Source of the DNA: Burkholderia sp. WAC0059
Lineage (GTDB): Bacteria > Pseudomonadota > Gammaproteobacteria > Burkholderiales > Burkholderiaceae
Length of the DNA: 64,000 nucleotides
NCBI RefSeq assembly: GCF_002870125.1
Contig: NZ_PNEO01000001.1
Location: 310,001-374,000, forward strand
Direction: 5' to 3'
Position numbers and translations under genes: made by a program
Part shown: positions 1 through 8,222 of the stretch, piece by piece
Layout: each line of letters starts with the position of its first letter
How positions within the stretch are numbered: the first letter of the stretch is position 1
The notes under the pieces: model-generated
Database searches by the model: none
The model's input: only the letters and a program-made list of their open reading frames with translations
Told to the model about the DNA's origin: nothing

Positions 1-140
1 GCATATCGTTAAGACGTCAAATGCTTTGTGAAAGCCGGGCGCGTTTGTTACAGTCCGCTCCACCGCGAAAAACGGCCGTCGCAGGCCGGGAGGGCGGGTC
101 GCCGAATCCGGATTACTGACAAGGACAAAAGGACAACGCT

Positions 141-935
141 ATGGAATTCAAGTTGACGAAACCTCTCCGATCCCTTCTGCTGGTCGGCCTCCTTCAGGCC
201 TTCGCCGTGACGTCCGCCTTCGCCGCGGACGACCTCGCGCAGATTCACAGTTCGGGTGTGTTCCGGATCGGCACCGAAGGCACCTACGCGCCGTTCACCT
301 ATCACGACGCGTCAGGCCAGTTGACGGGCTTCGACGTGGACATCGGGCGGGCCATCGCGCAGCGGCTCGGCGTCAAGGCCGAGTTCGTCGAGGGCAAGTG
401 GGACGGCCTCATCGCGGGTCTCGACGTGAACCGCTACGACGCGGTCATCAACGAGGTGTCCATCACCGACGCGCGCAAGGCGAAGTACGATTTTTCCGAT
501 CCGTACATCACGGCGCACGCGGCGCTGATCGTGCGCTCGGACAACACGACCATCAAGTCCTTCGACGATCTGAAGGGCAAGAAGGCGGCCGAGACGCTGA
601 CGAGCGACTTCGGCCAGATCGCCCGCTCGCACGGCGCCGACGTCGTGGCGGTGCAGGGCTTCAACGAGGCGATCGGCCTGCTGACCTCGGGCCGCGTCGA
701 CGCGACCGTCAACGACAGTCTCTCATTCCTCGACTTCACGAAGCACCGGCCCGACGCGAAGGTGAAGATCGCCGCGGTCGACGCGGGCGACAACAGCGAG
801 AAGTCCGGCGTCCTGATCCGCAAGGGCAATCCGGACCTGCAGGCGGCCATCGACAAGGCGCTGGCCGACATCAAGGCCGACGGCACCTACGGGAAGATTT
901 CGTACAAGTATTTCGGCAAGGACGTGTCCCGGTAA
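141..935 (+). CDS. Polar amino acid (cystine-like) ABC transporter substrate-binding protein
   Basis: This is a 264-residue periplasmic binding protein of the bacterial solute-binding family 3. A signal peptide covers about residues 1-29, with hydrophobic core LLLVGLLQAFAV and cleavage after AFA. The mature protein opens with the family pattern FRIGTEGTYAPFTY and carries GFDVDIGRAIA and KYDFSDPYI, which recall the E. coli cystine-binding protein FliY/TcyJ. It is the first gene of a three-gene importer, followed after 25 bases by the permease. Cystine as substrate is inferred from overall resemblance only; another polar amino acid is possible. The ATG at 141 follows a purine-rich AAAAGGA stretch. 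Confidence 0.9.
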   Translation: MEFKLTKPLRSLLLVGLLQAFAVTSAFAADDLAQIHSSGVFRIGTEGTYAPFTYHDASGQLTGFDVDIGRAIAQRLGVKAEFVEGKWDGLIAGLDVNRYDAVINEVSITDARKAKYDFSDPYITAHAALIVRSDNTTIKSFDDLKGKKAAETLTSDFGQIARSHGADVVAVQGFNEAIGLLTSGRVDATVNDSLSFLDFTKHRPDAKVKIAAVDAGDNSEKSGVLIRKGNPDLQAAIDKALADIKADGTYGKISYKYFGKDVSR

Positions 936-960
936 GCGGCTCGCGTAGTAAGGGGCGATC

Positions 961-1641
961 ATGCCGGCATGGCTGCAATTGATGGGGCAATCGCTGTGGC
1001 CCCTGCTCTACGCGGGACTGGCTTTCACGGTCCCGCTCACGCTGATCTCGTTCGCGATCGGCCTCGCGCTCGCCTTCGCCGCCGCGCTGGTGCGGCTCTT
1101 CGGGCCGCGCTGGGCGGTGGCCGTCGTGCGCTTTTACGTCTGGCTGTTCCGCGGCTCGCCGCTGCTCGTGCAGCTCTTCGTGATTTTCTACGGCCTGCCC
1201 AACGTGGGCATCGTGCTCGATCCGCTCACGGCCGCCGTCATCGGCTTTTCGCTGAACGTCGGCGCGTACAACTCGGAAGTGATCCGCGGCGTGATCGAGT
1301 CGATTCCGAAGGGCCAGTGGGAAGCGGCCTACTCGATGGGCATGACGCGCGGCCAGGCGCTGCGCCGCGCGATCCTGCCGCAGGCGGCACGCGTCGCGCT
1401 GCCGCCGCTTTCGAACGCGTTCATCTCGCTCGTCAAGGACACCTCGCTCGCGGCCGTGCTGACGGTGCCGGAAATCTTCCAGGCCGCGCAGCGCATCGCG
1501 GCCGTCACCTACGAGCCGCTGATTCTCTACACCGAGGCGGCGCTGATCTACCTCGTGTTCAGTTCCGTGCTGTCGTCGGCACAGGCGCGGCTCGAAAAGC
1601 GCTTCAGCCGGCACGCTCATTTCCAGGCGGACCACGGATGA
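961..1641 (+). CDS. Amino acid ABC transporter permease (HisM/TcyL type)
   Basis: This 226-residue inner-membrane permease belongs to the His/Glu/Gln/Arg family. Hydrophobic segments start near residues 12 and 56. The cytoplasmic loop that contacts the ATPase is visible as EAAYSMGMTRGQALRRAILPQA at about residues 121-142, matching the EAA consensus of binding-protein-dependent permeases. The length is normal for the family. It sits between the binding protein and the ATPase, and its TGA overlaps the ATG of the ATPase gene (1638-1641), so the two are probably translationally coupled. It would form a homodimeric channel for the amino acid bound by the upstream protein. Confidence 0.92.
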   Translation: MPAWLQLMGQSLWPLLYAGLAFTVPLTLISFAIGLALAFAAALVRLFGPRWAVAVVRFYVWLFRGSPLLVQLFVIFYGLPNVGIVLDPLTAAVIGFSLNVGAYNSEVIRGVIESIPKGQWEAAYSMGMTRGQALRRAILPQAARVALPPLSNAFISLVKDTSLAAVLTVPEIFQAAQRIAAVTYEPLILYTEAALIYLVFSSVLSSAQARLEKRFSRHAHFQADHG

Positions 1642-2405
1642 TCCGGCTGCAGCATATCGACAAGCATTTCGGCAGCCATCGCGTGCTGTCCGACGTGAGC
1701 CTCGCGCTGGCGCCGGGGCAGGTGACGGCGCTGATCGGCCCGTCCGGCAGCGGCAAGAGCACGCTTTTGCGCTGCGTGAATCTGCTCGAAATTCCCGAAG
1801 CCGGCTCGCTCGAACTGGCCGGGCAGCGCGTCGAGTTCAGCGAGACCGCGCGCCCCGCGCGCGAGACCGTGCTCGCGATCCGGCGCCGCACCGGCATGGT
1901 GTTTCAGAACTTCCAGCTCTTTCCGCACCGCACGGCCATCGAGAACGTGATGGAGGGGCTCGTCACCGTGCAGAAGTGGGAGCGCGAGCGGGCGCGCCAA
2001 CGGGCGCGCGAGCTGCTCGAGAAGGTCGGCATCGCGGACAAGGCCGATGCCTGGCCCTCGACGCTCTCCGGCGGCCAGCAGCAACGCGTCGCGATTGCGC
2101 GCGCGCTCGCGCCGTCGCCCGAAATCCTGCTCTGCGACGAGCCGACCTCGGCGCTCGATCCGGGGCTCGCGGCCGAGGTCGTCGAGGTGCTGCGGCAACT
2201 GGCCGGCGAGGGCATGACGATGCTGATGGCGACGCACGACCTGCGGTTAGCCGCCTCGATCGCGCGCGACGTCGTGTTCCTGCGCAACGGTTCGGTCGTC
2301 GAGGCCGGCCCGTCGCGCGAGCTGTTCACGCAGCCGCGCGAGGCCGAAACGGCCGCCTTCATCTCCACGCTCACACAGACGCTGCCCGGCGCCTGGGGCG
2401 GCTGA
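1638..2405 (+). CDS. Amino acid ABC transporter ATP-binding protein
   Basis: This 255-residue ATPase powers the importer. It shows Walker A GPSGSGKST at residues 34-42, a Q-loop region around VFQNFQLFPH, the signature LSGGQQQRVAIARAL, Walker B ILLCDEPTSALDP and a switch histidine in ATHDLR. I chose the ATG at 1638 because it overlaps the permease stop in an ATGA arrangement and places Walker A at the usual distance from the N-terminus; the frame is open much further upstream, but that part overlaps the permease gene. The stop at 2405 is followed by a 63-base gap to the convergent FAH-family gene. Confidence 0.93.
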   Translation: MIRLQHIDKHFGSHRVLSDVSLALAPGQVTALIGPSGSGKSTLLRCVNLLEIPEAGSLELAGQRVEFSETARPARETVLAIRRRTGMVFQNFQLFPHRTAIENVMEGLVTVQKWERERARQRARELLEKVGIADKADAWPSTLSGGQQQRVAIARALAPSPEILLCDEPTSALDPGLAAEVVEVLRQLAGEGMTMLMATHDLRLAASIARDVVFLRNGSVVEAGPSRELFTQPREAETAAFISTLTQTLPGAWGG

Positions 2406-2468
2406 CGCACCGTCCTCGATTGCGCACGCTTCAAGCGGCCTTGCCGCTCGAAAGCGGCGCGATGCCGC

Positions 2469-3656
2469 TTAGCGCCCGGCGCTCAACCCGCGTTCGGCGA
2501 GGTTGCGATAGAGAGCGCGCGCGCCGAAGGTCCAGGGCGCGATCTGCGTGGCGAGCCGCACCGTGTTGACGAGCGCACCGAGTGGCGGCGCCGAAATCGT
2601 GACGACGTCGCCCAGGTGATGGGTGAACCCGCCGCCCGACGTGTCGCGATCCTCGATCGGCGAGAACATCGTGCCGAGAAACAGCATGAAGCCGTCCGGA
2701 TACTGATGATGCGCGCCGCAAGTCTGGGCGACGAGCTCCGCCGGGTCCCGGCTGATCTGCTGCATGTGGCTCACCCCTTCGAGCACGAAGCCGTCGTCCT
2801 CGCCCTCCACGCGTAGCGACACGCTCGTCGCGCGCACCGTGTCGAGCGTGAAATTTCCGTCGAAGAGCCGCACGAACGGACCGATCGCGCACGAGCCGTT
2901 GTTGTCCTTGCATTTGCCGAGCAGCAGCGCCGAGCGGCCTTCGATGTCGCGCAGGTTCACGTCGTTGCCGAGCGTCGCGCCGACCGGCGTGCCCGCGCTG
3001 TCGACGGCGAGCACGATCTCGGGCTCGGGATTGTTCCAGACCGACGACGGCAGCAGGCCGATGTCGGCGCCGAAGCCCACGGCCGACATCGGCTGCGCCT
3101 TCGAGAACACTTCGGCGTCGGGGCCGATGCCCACTTCCATGTATTGCGACCAGGCCCCGCGGCGCTGGAGTTCGGCCTTGAGCCGCATCGCGGCGTCCGA
3201 ACCCGGGCGGATGCGCGAGAGGTCGGTGCCGACGAGTGCCGCGATGGCTTCGCGCGCTTCTTTCGCCCTTGCCGGATCGCCGCCGGCCTGCTCCTCGATC
3301 ACGCGCTCGATGAGGCTCACGGCGAACGTGACGCCGCACGCCTTGATGGCCTGGAGATCGCAGGGCGCGAGCAGCGTCGGCGCGCCGGTCCCGGCATCGC
3401 GACCGGCGCTCGCCGCGAGCAGCGCCTCGACGCCGCCGAGCGATTCGCCGTCGGCCTCGCGCGCGAGGCGAGCCGCATCGGGCAGATCGAACAGGTCGGC
3501 CGCGGTCGGCACCGTGGCCGTGATGTCGAAGACTTCGCCGTCGCGCACGGTCACGATGCTGGGGCCGGCATGCGGACCGTGCCGCCAGACGCGGCCGACG
3601 AGCGTGGCGTGTCCGGAATCGTGGGGCAGGCAGGCGGAAGCGGAAAAGGGGCGCAT
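2469..3656 (-). CDS. Fumarylacetoacetate hydrolase family protein, possibly a 2-keto-3-deoxy sugar acid dehydratase
   Basis: This is a 395-residue protein of the FAH superfamily, longer than the usual 280-residue hydrolases because of an N-terminal domain. Conserved stretches include GVTFAVSLIERVIEE, NNPEPEIVLAV, GNDVNLRDIEGRSALLL, KDNNGSCAIGPFVRLFD and HQYPDGFMLFLGTMF. That combination resembles, from memory, the 2-keto-3-deoxy-pentonate dehydratases (XylX/KdaD type) of oxidative pentose pathways, where a metal-bound 2-keto-3-deoxy acid loses water. It is transcribed divergently from the cupin operon across a 201-base gap that contains a promoter and an inverted repeat. The family is secure; the exact reaction is inferred. 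Confidence 0.8.
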   Translation of the reverse strand: MRPFSASACLPHDSGHATLVGRVWRHGPHAGPSIVTVRDGEVFDITATVPTAADLFDLPDAARLAREADGESLGGVEALLAASAGRDAGTGAPTLLAPCDLQAIKACGVTFAVSLIERVIEEQAGGDPARAKEAREAIAALVGTDLSRIRPGSDAAMRLKAELQRRGAWSQYMEVGIGPDAEVFSKAQPMSAVGFGADIGLLPSSVWNNPEPEIVLAVDSAGTPVGATLGNDVNLRDIEGRSALLLGKCKDNNGSCAIGPFVRLFDGNFTLDTVRATSVSLRVEGEDDGFVLEGVSHMQQISRDPAELVAQTCGAHHQYPDGFMLFLGTMFSPIEDRDTSGGGFTHHLGDVVTISAPPLGALVNTVRLATQIAPWTFGARALYRNLAERGLSAGR

Positions 3657-3765
3657 GGGTCGGGGCCGAAGAGGGGCAATGGCTTCATCGTAGTAGACGG
3701 CCGGCGAGCCCGTCTATCGGGAGGGCATCGGGGTAAACGCAGGGTCCTGACCGGGTAAGCGCGCG

Positions 3766-3794
3766 TTGACAGTCGTGCGCTCCGGTTCTAGTCT
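3766..3794 (+). promoter_or_regulatory. Sigma-70-like promoter of the cupin/SDR/MFS operon
   Basis: A perfect -35 TTGACA (3766-3771) lies 17 bases before a weaker -10 TAGTCT (3789-3794). It points toward the cupin gene at 3858. The inverted repeat just downstream (3799-3831) would overlap the start of the transcript, as expected for a repressor site. The spacing is seen directly; promoter activity is inferred. Confidence 0.5.
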
Positions 3795-3798
3795 GATG

Positions 3799-3836
3799 TC
3801 CAGAATACGAAATCAATGCCCATATTATGGATATCC
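3799..3836. promoter_or_regulatory. Candidate operator for the IclR regulator
   Basis: TCCAGAATA (3799-3807) and TATTATGGA (3823-3831) form an inverted repeat with 8 of 9 matches and a 15-base spacer. The perfect palindrome GGATATCC follows at 3829-3836. The 10-mer ATTATGGATA inside it recurs upstream of the porin gene (9740-9749). This makes it a plausible binding site for the IclR-type regulator at 7378. Confidence 0.4.
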
Positions 3837-3857
3837 GGCGAGGATAAAGGAGACACG

Positions 3858-4424
3858 GTGAACGCAAAGGACACCCCGCAAGGCATCGCCGGCGGCAGCC
3901 GTCCGGACGGCCCGCCCTGGCCGGCCACGATGCCGTATCAACTGCCGTTTCCGGCTGAGGCGCAAAAGGAGATCGTCGTGCCGTCGGCCGTCCCCGACGA
4001 CGAGCGCATCTGGGTGCCGCAGGCCGAGAACGTCTGGTTCCGGCCGCTGTGCCTGAACGCCTCGCAGGGCTACTGGATGAACCTGCTGCGCGTGCGCCGC
4101 GCGGGCGTGTTGAGCCGCCACCGGCATCCGCAGAGCGTGCACGGCCTCGTGCTGAAGGGCCGCTGGCGCTACCTCGAACACGACTGGATCGCGACCGAGG
4201 GCAGCTACGTGTTCGAGCCGCCCGGCGAGACGCATACGCTCTACGTGCCCGAAGACGTCGAGGAAATGATCACGTATTTCCAGGTGAACGGCGTCATGTA
4301 TTACTGCGACCCGTACGGCAATCACACGGGCTACGAGGACGTGTTTACGAAGATCGACATGTGCCGCCGGCATTACGCATCGAACGGGCTGGGCGAGCGC
4401 TACGTCGATCAGTTCATTCGATGA
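3858..4424 (+). CDS. Cupin-fold protein, 2,4'-dihydroxyacetophenone dioxygenase-like
   Basis: This is a 188-residue cupin. The metal-binding first motif appears as LSRHRHPQSVHGLVLKGRW and the second as GSYVFEPPGETHTLYV, giving a conserved His/His/Glu/His-like set. The relatives I recognise are annotated as 2,4'-dihydroxyacetophenone dioxygenase family proteins, but many are uncharacterised and the substrate is unknown here. I prefer the GTG at 3858, which has AAAGGAGA 4 bases upstream, over the ATG at 3816, which would lie within the putative operator. Its stop overlaps the next gene's ATG at 4421. It heads an apparent operon running to about 7315. Confidence 0.75.
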   Translation: MNAKDTPQGIAGGSRPDGPPWPATMPYQLPFPAEAQKEIVVPSAVPDDERIWVPQAENVWFRPLCLNASQGYWMNLLRVRRAGVLSRHRHPQSVHGLVLKGRWRYLEHDWIATEGSYVFEPPGETHTLYVPEDVEEMITYFQVNGVMYYCDPYGNHTGYEDVFTKIDMCRRHYASNGLGERYVDQFIR

Positions 4425-5157
4425 GCGCTGTCGCGCACGGCGCGCCGCGATACGACTTCAGCGGCACGGTCGCGGTCGTGACGGGCGGCGCGCAGGGCAT
4501 CGGCCGGGCCATCGTCGAGGCACTGGCGCAGAGCGGCGCCGCGACGGTCGACTGGGACCTGCACGCGGAAGAAGACGGGTCGGGCTATCGCGTCGACGTC
4601 TCGAAGCCCGAGACCGTTGCGCGCGCGGCGCGGGCCACGCTCGAACGTTTCGGCCGCATCGCGTGCTCGTCAACAACGCGGGTTTCGCGGGCCCGACCGG
4701 CCCGCTCGACGCGTCCGATCCCGATACGTGGGCGCGCGTGATCGACGTGAACCTGCTCGGCGTCTATCGCGTTTGCCGCGCCGTCGTGCCGGCCATGCGC
4801 GCGGCGGGCTACGGCCGCATCGTCAACGTGGCCTCGCTGGCCGGCAAGGAAGGCACGCCGGACGCCTCGGCGTATAGCGCCGCGAAGGCCGGCGTGATCG
4901 CGCTCACGAAGTCGCTCGGCAAGGAGCTGGCGCGCTCGGGCGTGCTCGTCAACGCCATCGCGCCGGCCGCGATCGGGACGCCGCTGTTGCGGCAGATGTC
5001 GGACGAGCACGTGCGGACCATGATCGGCAAGAGCCCGCTCGCGCGGCTCGGCACCGTGGAGGAGGCGGCCGCGCTCGTGCTCTGGCTCGCGTCGTCGGCC
5101 TGCACGTTCAGCACCGGCGCGGTGTTCGATCTGTCGGGAGGCCGCGCGACTTACTGA
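4421..5157 (+). pseudogene. Short-chain dehydrogenase/reductase with a one-base frameshift
   Basis: Two adjacent frames together spell one complete classical SDR. The first (from ATG 4421) carries the Rossmann motif VVTGGAQGIGRAI and runs to ERFGRI. The second (from about 4663) resumes with LVNNAGF, the active-site YSAAKAG lysine/tyrosine region, and ends with FDLSGGRATY. The canonical join GRIDVLVNNAG is broken because one base is missing between 4661 and 4662, where ATC G-C GTG should read ATC GAC GTG. The rest looks undamaged, so this is either a recent inactivation or a sequencing or assembly error. The start overlaps the cupin stop (ATGA). The substrate is unknown. Confidence 0.85.
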
Positions 5158-5233
5158 AATAACCGAAAACGACGGTCGGCAGACCGTTCGGGCGATACCG
5201 GACCCATTACAAGACCGGACCCAGGAGACAACC

Positions 5234-6553
5234 GTGATCGACAAAAGCGCACGGCTCAGACGCACCCAGGTGCTGGCGATCGGCTTTCTGACCGTCGCCG
5301 GCACGATCAACTATCTCGACCGCAGCACGCTCTCGATCGCGAACCATTCGGTGAGCCGCGAGCTCGGGCTTTCCGCCGCGCAGATGGGGCTGCTGCTCTC
5401 GGCGTTTTCGCTCGCGTACGCGTTCGCGCAATTGCCCGTCGGCGCGCTACTCGACCGTTTCGGCCCGCGCGCGATGCTCGGCATCGGCATGTTCTTCTGG
5501 TCGGTCGCGCAGTTCGCGGGCGGCTTCATTCGCTCGCTCGACCATTTCCTGATCGCGCGCACGCTGCTCGGCGTCTGCGAGGCGCCGCTCTTTCCGGCCG
5601 GCGCGAAGGTCGTCAACGAATGGTTCGCGGCGCGGGACCGGGGCGGTCCGACGGGCATCTTCGTCACGTCGAGCACGGTCGGGCCGATGCTCGCGCCGCC
5701 GCTCCTGACCGTGCTGATGCTCTCGTTCGGCTGGCGCCGGATGTTCGTCGTGATGGGCGTGGCCGGCATGATCGTGGCGGTCGGCTGGTATCTGTTCTAT
5801 CGCAACCGCGCCGAGGTGGCGCTGACCCGGGCCGAAGTGGCGCACCTCGAAGCCGGTTCGGGCGGCACCGGCGACGCCGCCGATGCCGCGGTGTCGCGCG
5901 CGCCGGATTTCGCGGAATGGGCCGGGCTGTTCCGGCATGCCAACACGTGGGGGATGATTCTCGGCTTCATGGGCGTCATCTACATGGTGTGGCTCTACCT
6001 GACCTGGCTGCCCGCCTATCTCGAACACGAGCGTCACCTGAGCATCGCGCGCACGGGCTGGGTCGTCGCGATTCCCTACGTGTTCGGTACGCTCGGCATG
6101 GCGACGAGCGGCTATTTCGCCGACTTCCTGCTGCGTCGCGGCAGTCCGCCCGTGCGCAGCAGGAAGTGGCCGATCTGCATGGGGCTGATCGGCGGGGCCG
6201 CGTTCACGGTGCCGGCCGCCTATACGCCGAGCACGACGCTCGCCGTCGTCTACATCTCGGCGGCGATGTTCTTCATCAACCACGCGAGCGGCGGCGCCTG
6301 GGCGCTCGTGAGCGTGGCCGCGCCGCGCCGGCTCGTGGCCTCGCTCGGCAGCATGCAGAACTTCGGCGGGTATCTGGGCGGCTCGCTCGCGCCCGTCGTG
6401 ACCGGCATGGTCGTCGACGAGACCCACTCGTTCGTCGACGCGCTCGTCATCAGCGCGGCCATCGCATTCGCGGCCGCGATGGTCTATCTGTTCGTCGTGC
6501 GCGAGATAACCGCGCGCGAGCCGGTGACGGTGGGCCGCCTGACGTCTCATTGA
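5234..6553 (+). CDS. MFS transporter of the anion:cation symporter (ACS) type
   Basis: This is a 439-residue carrier with about 12 hydrophobic segments. The first membrane region has INYLDRSTLSIA, typical of the ACS (phthalate/hexuronate/glucarate) branch, and the loop after helix 2 has LPVGALLDRFGPR, the MFS signature. The GTG at 5234 has AGGAGA 6 bases upstream. It lies between two SDR genes in the same direction and probably imports the carboxylated substrate that the cluster breaks down. The substrate itself cannot be read from the sequence; sugar acids are a reasonable guess given the FAH-family neighbour. Confidence 0.88.
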   Translation: MIDKSARLRRTQVLAIGFLTVAGTINYLDRSTLSIANHSVSRELGLSAAQMGLLLSAFSLAYAFAQLPVGALLDRFGPRAMLGIGMFFWSVAQFAGGFIRSLDHFLIARTLLGVCEAPLFPAGAKVVNEWFAARDRGGPTGIFVTSSTVGPMLAPPLLTVLMLSFGWRRMFVVMGVAGMIVAVGWYLFYRNRAEVALTRAEVAHLEAGSGGTGDAADAAVSRAPDFAEWAGLFRHANTWGMILGFMGVIYMVWLYLTWLPAYLEHERHLSIARTGWVVAIPYVFGTLGMATSGYFADFLLRRGSPPVRSRKWPICMGLIGGAAFTVPAAYTPSTTLAVVYISAAMFFINHASGGAWALVSVAAPRRLVASLGSMQNFGGYLGGSLAPVVTGMVVDETHSFVDALVISAAIAFAAAMVYLFVVREITAREPVTVGRLTSH

Positions 6554-6586
6554 TCCAGGGAAGCCACAGAGGAAAGGAATCGGCAC

Positions 6587-7315
6587 ATGACCTTCGAAAG
6601 AGACCTGTTCTCGGGAAAGACGGCGCTCGTGACGGGCGGGTTCTCCGGCATCGGCGCGCGCGTCGCGGCGCGGCTCTCCTCGCTCGGCGCGCGCGTGACG
6701 GCGGCCGGCCTCGCGCCGGCCGCGGGCGTCGACGACCCGTTGCCGCAGGCAGTCCGGCGCCTCGTGCTCGACGTCGGCTCGAAACCGGACGTCGACGGCG
6801 CGCTCGCGGCGTTCGGGCGTCTGGACATCGTCGTCAACTGCGCGGGCGTGATTCGCCGTCAGGAGGAGCACGACCCCGAGGTGTTCGCGCGCGTGCTCGA
6901 TATCAACCTGACCGGCACGATGCGCGTCTGCGCGGCGGCGCGCGCGCCGCTGCGCGAGACGAAGGGCTGCATCGTCAACACGGCGTCGATGCTCTCGTTC
7001 TTCGGCGGCGGCCTCGTGCCGGCCTACAGCGCGAGCAAGGGCGGCGTGGCGCAATTGACGAAATCGCTTGCCATCGCCTACGCGGCCGATGGCATCCGCG
7101 TCAACGCCGTCGCGCCGGGCTGGATCGCGACGCCGCTGACCGCGCCGCTGCAGGGCGACGCGGCGCGCTCGCGGGCCATCCTCGAACGTACGCCGCTCGG
7201 ACGATGGGGCGAGCCGGACGAGGTCGCGCAGGTGGTCGCGTTCCTCTGCAGCCCGGCGGCGTCGTTCATGACGGGCGCCGTCGTGCCGGTCGACGGCGGT
7301 TATCTCATTGCCTAG
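6587..7315 (+). CDS. Short-chain dehydrogenase/reductase
   Basis: This is a 242-residue classical SDR. It has the nucleotide-binding motif VTGGFSGIG at residues 16-24, VNCAGV in place of NNAG, a catalytic serine in NTASMLS, the active-site pair YSASKGG, and the C-terminal GWIATPLT and PVDGGYLIA motifs. It probably oxidises a hydroxyl group using NAD(P). It is the last gene of the operon that starts at 3858, 33 bases after the MFS carrier, and its frame is intact, unlike the SDR at 4421. Which substrate carbon it acts on is unknown. Confidence 0.88.
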   Translation: MTFERDLFSGKTALVTGGFSGIGARVAARLSSLGARVTAAGLAPAAGVDDPLPQAVRRLVLDVGSKPDVDGALAAFGRLDIVVNCAGVIRRQEEHDPEVFARVLDINLTGTMRVCAAARAPLRETKGCIVNTASMLSFFGGGLVPAYSASKGGVAQLTKSLAIAYAADGIRVNAVAPGWIATPLTAPLQGDAARSRAILERTPLGRWGEPDEVAQVVAFLCSPAASFMTGAVVPVDGGYLIA

Positions 7316-7377
7316 CCCGCGGCCGGACGCGCACGGGAGCCCCTGCATAATGGCGCTTTTTACGACGCTCATCTGCC

Positions 7378-8187
7378 ATGCCGATACCGATTCCCGCGCT
7401 CGCCGCGACGAAGGCCGTGGCCGGTGCCGCCGCGTTCTCGAAGTTCATGGCGGTGCTGCAACTGATCGCCGACGCGGAAGCGCCGCCCAACGTCGCCGCG
7501 CTGGCCGCGGGCTCGGGCTTTCCGCGCCCGACGGTCTATCGCATCGTCGCGGCGCTCGAGGCCGAGGGGCTCATCTGCGAGAACGCCGACGGGGGCACCT
7601 ACGGGCTCGGCCCCCGGCTCATCAGTCTCGCGAGCCGGAGCTGGGCGGGCTCGAATCTGCGCGTGGCGTCGGCCGACGCGCTGCGCACGCTGCGCGACCT
7701 GACGCGCGAGACCGTGCACCTCGCGGTGCCGAGCCTGCCCGGCATGGTCTATATCGACAAGCTCGAAAGTCCGCAGACGGTACGCATGGCGTCGCGCATC
7801 GGCACGCGCGTCTCGCTGCATTCGAGTTCGGTCGGCAAGGCGTATCTGGCGGCGCTCGAACCCGCGGTACGCGAAAGCCTCATCGACGCGCTCGAATGCG
7901 TGCGCTTCACGCCGAACACGATCGTTTCGGCCGCGAAGCTGCGCAAGGAGATCGCGGCGACGGCGGCGCGCGGCTATGCCGTCGACGACGAGGAAAACGA
8001 GCTGCAGATTGTCTGCTACGGCGCGGCGATTCCGGGGGCCGACGGCGTGCCGGCCGGCTGCGTAAGCATCAGCATGCCGCTCTTCCGGCGCAACGACGCG
8101 GCCATGCAGACAAACATCCGTCATCTGCTCGACGCCTGCGCCGCCATCTCGGCGCGTCTCGGCCGGGACCAGGCGTCCGGGGCGTAG
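7378..8187 (+). CDS. IclR family transcriptional regulator
   Basis: This 269-residue regulator has an N-terminal winged helix (about residues 20-85, with AALAAGSGFPRPTVYRIVAAL as the recognition region) and a C-terminal IclR effector-binding domain. Typical landmarks are YIDKLES, LHSSSVGKAYLA and the final small-molecule region with GCVSISMPLF. It sits between the catabolic operon and the alcohol dehydrogenase. It is the obvious candidate to bind the repeat-containing sites at 3799-3836 and 9732-9749, sensing a pathway intermediate. That regulatory link is inference. Confidence 0.88.
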   Translation: MPIPIPALAATKAVAGAAAFSKFMAVLQLIADAEAPPNVAALAAGSGFPRPTVYRIVAALEAEGLICENADGGTYGLGPRLISLASRSWAGSNLRVASADALRTLRDLTRETVHLAVPSLPGMVYIDKLESPQTVRMASRIGTRVSLHSSSVGKAYLAALEPAVRESLIDALECVRFTPNTIVSAAKLRKEIAATAARGYAVDDEENELQIVCYGAAIPGADGVPAGCVSISMPLFRRNDAAMQTNIRHLLDACAAISARLGRDQASGA

Positions 8188-8222
8188 TCGGGTTCAACCG
8201 CGGTTAACTGGAGCGAGTCGCC

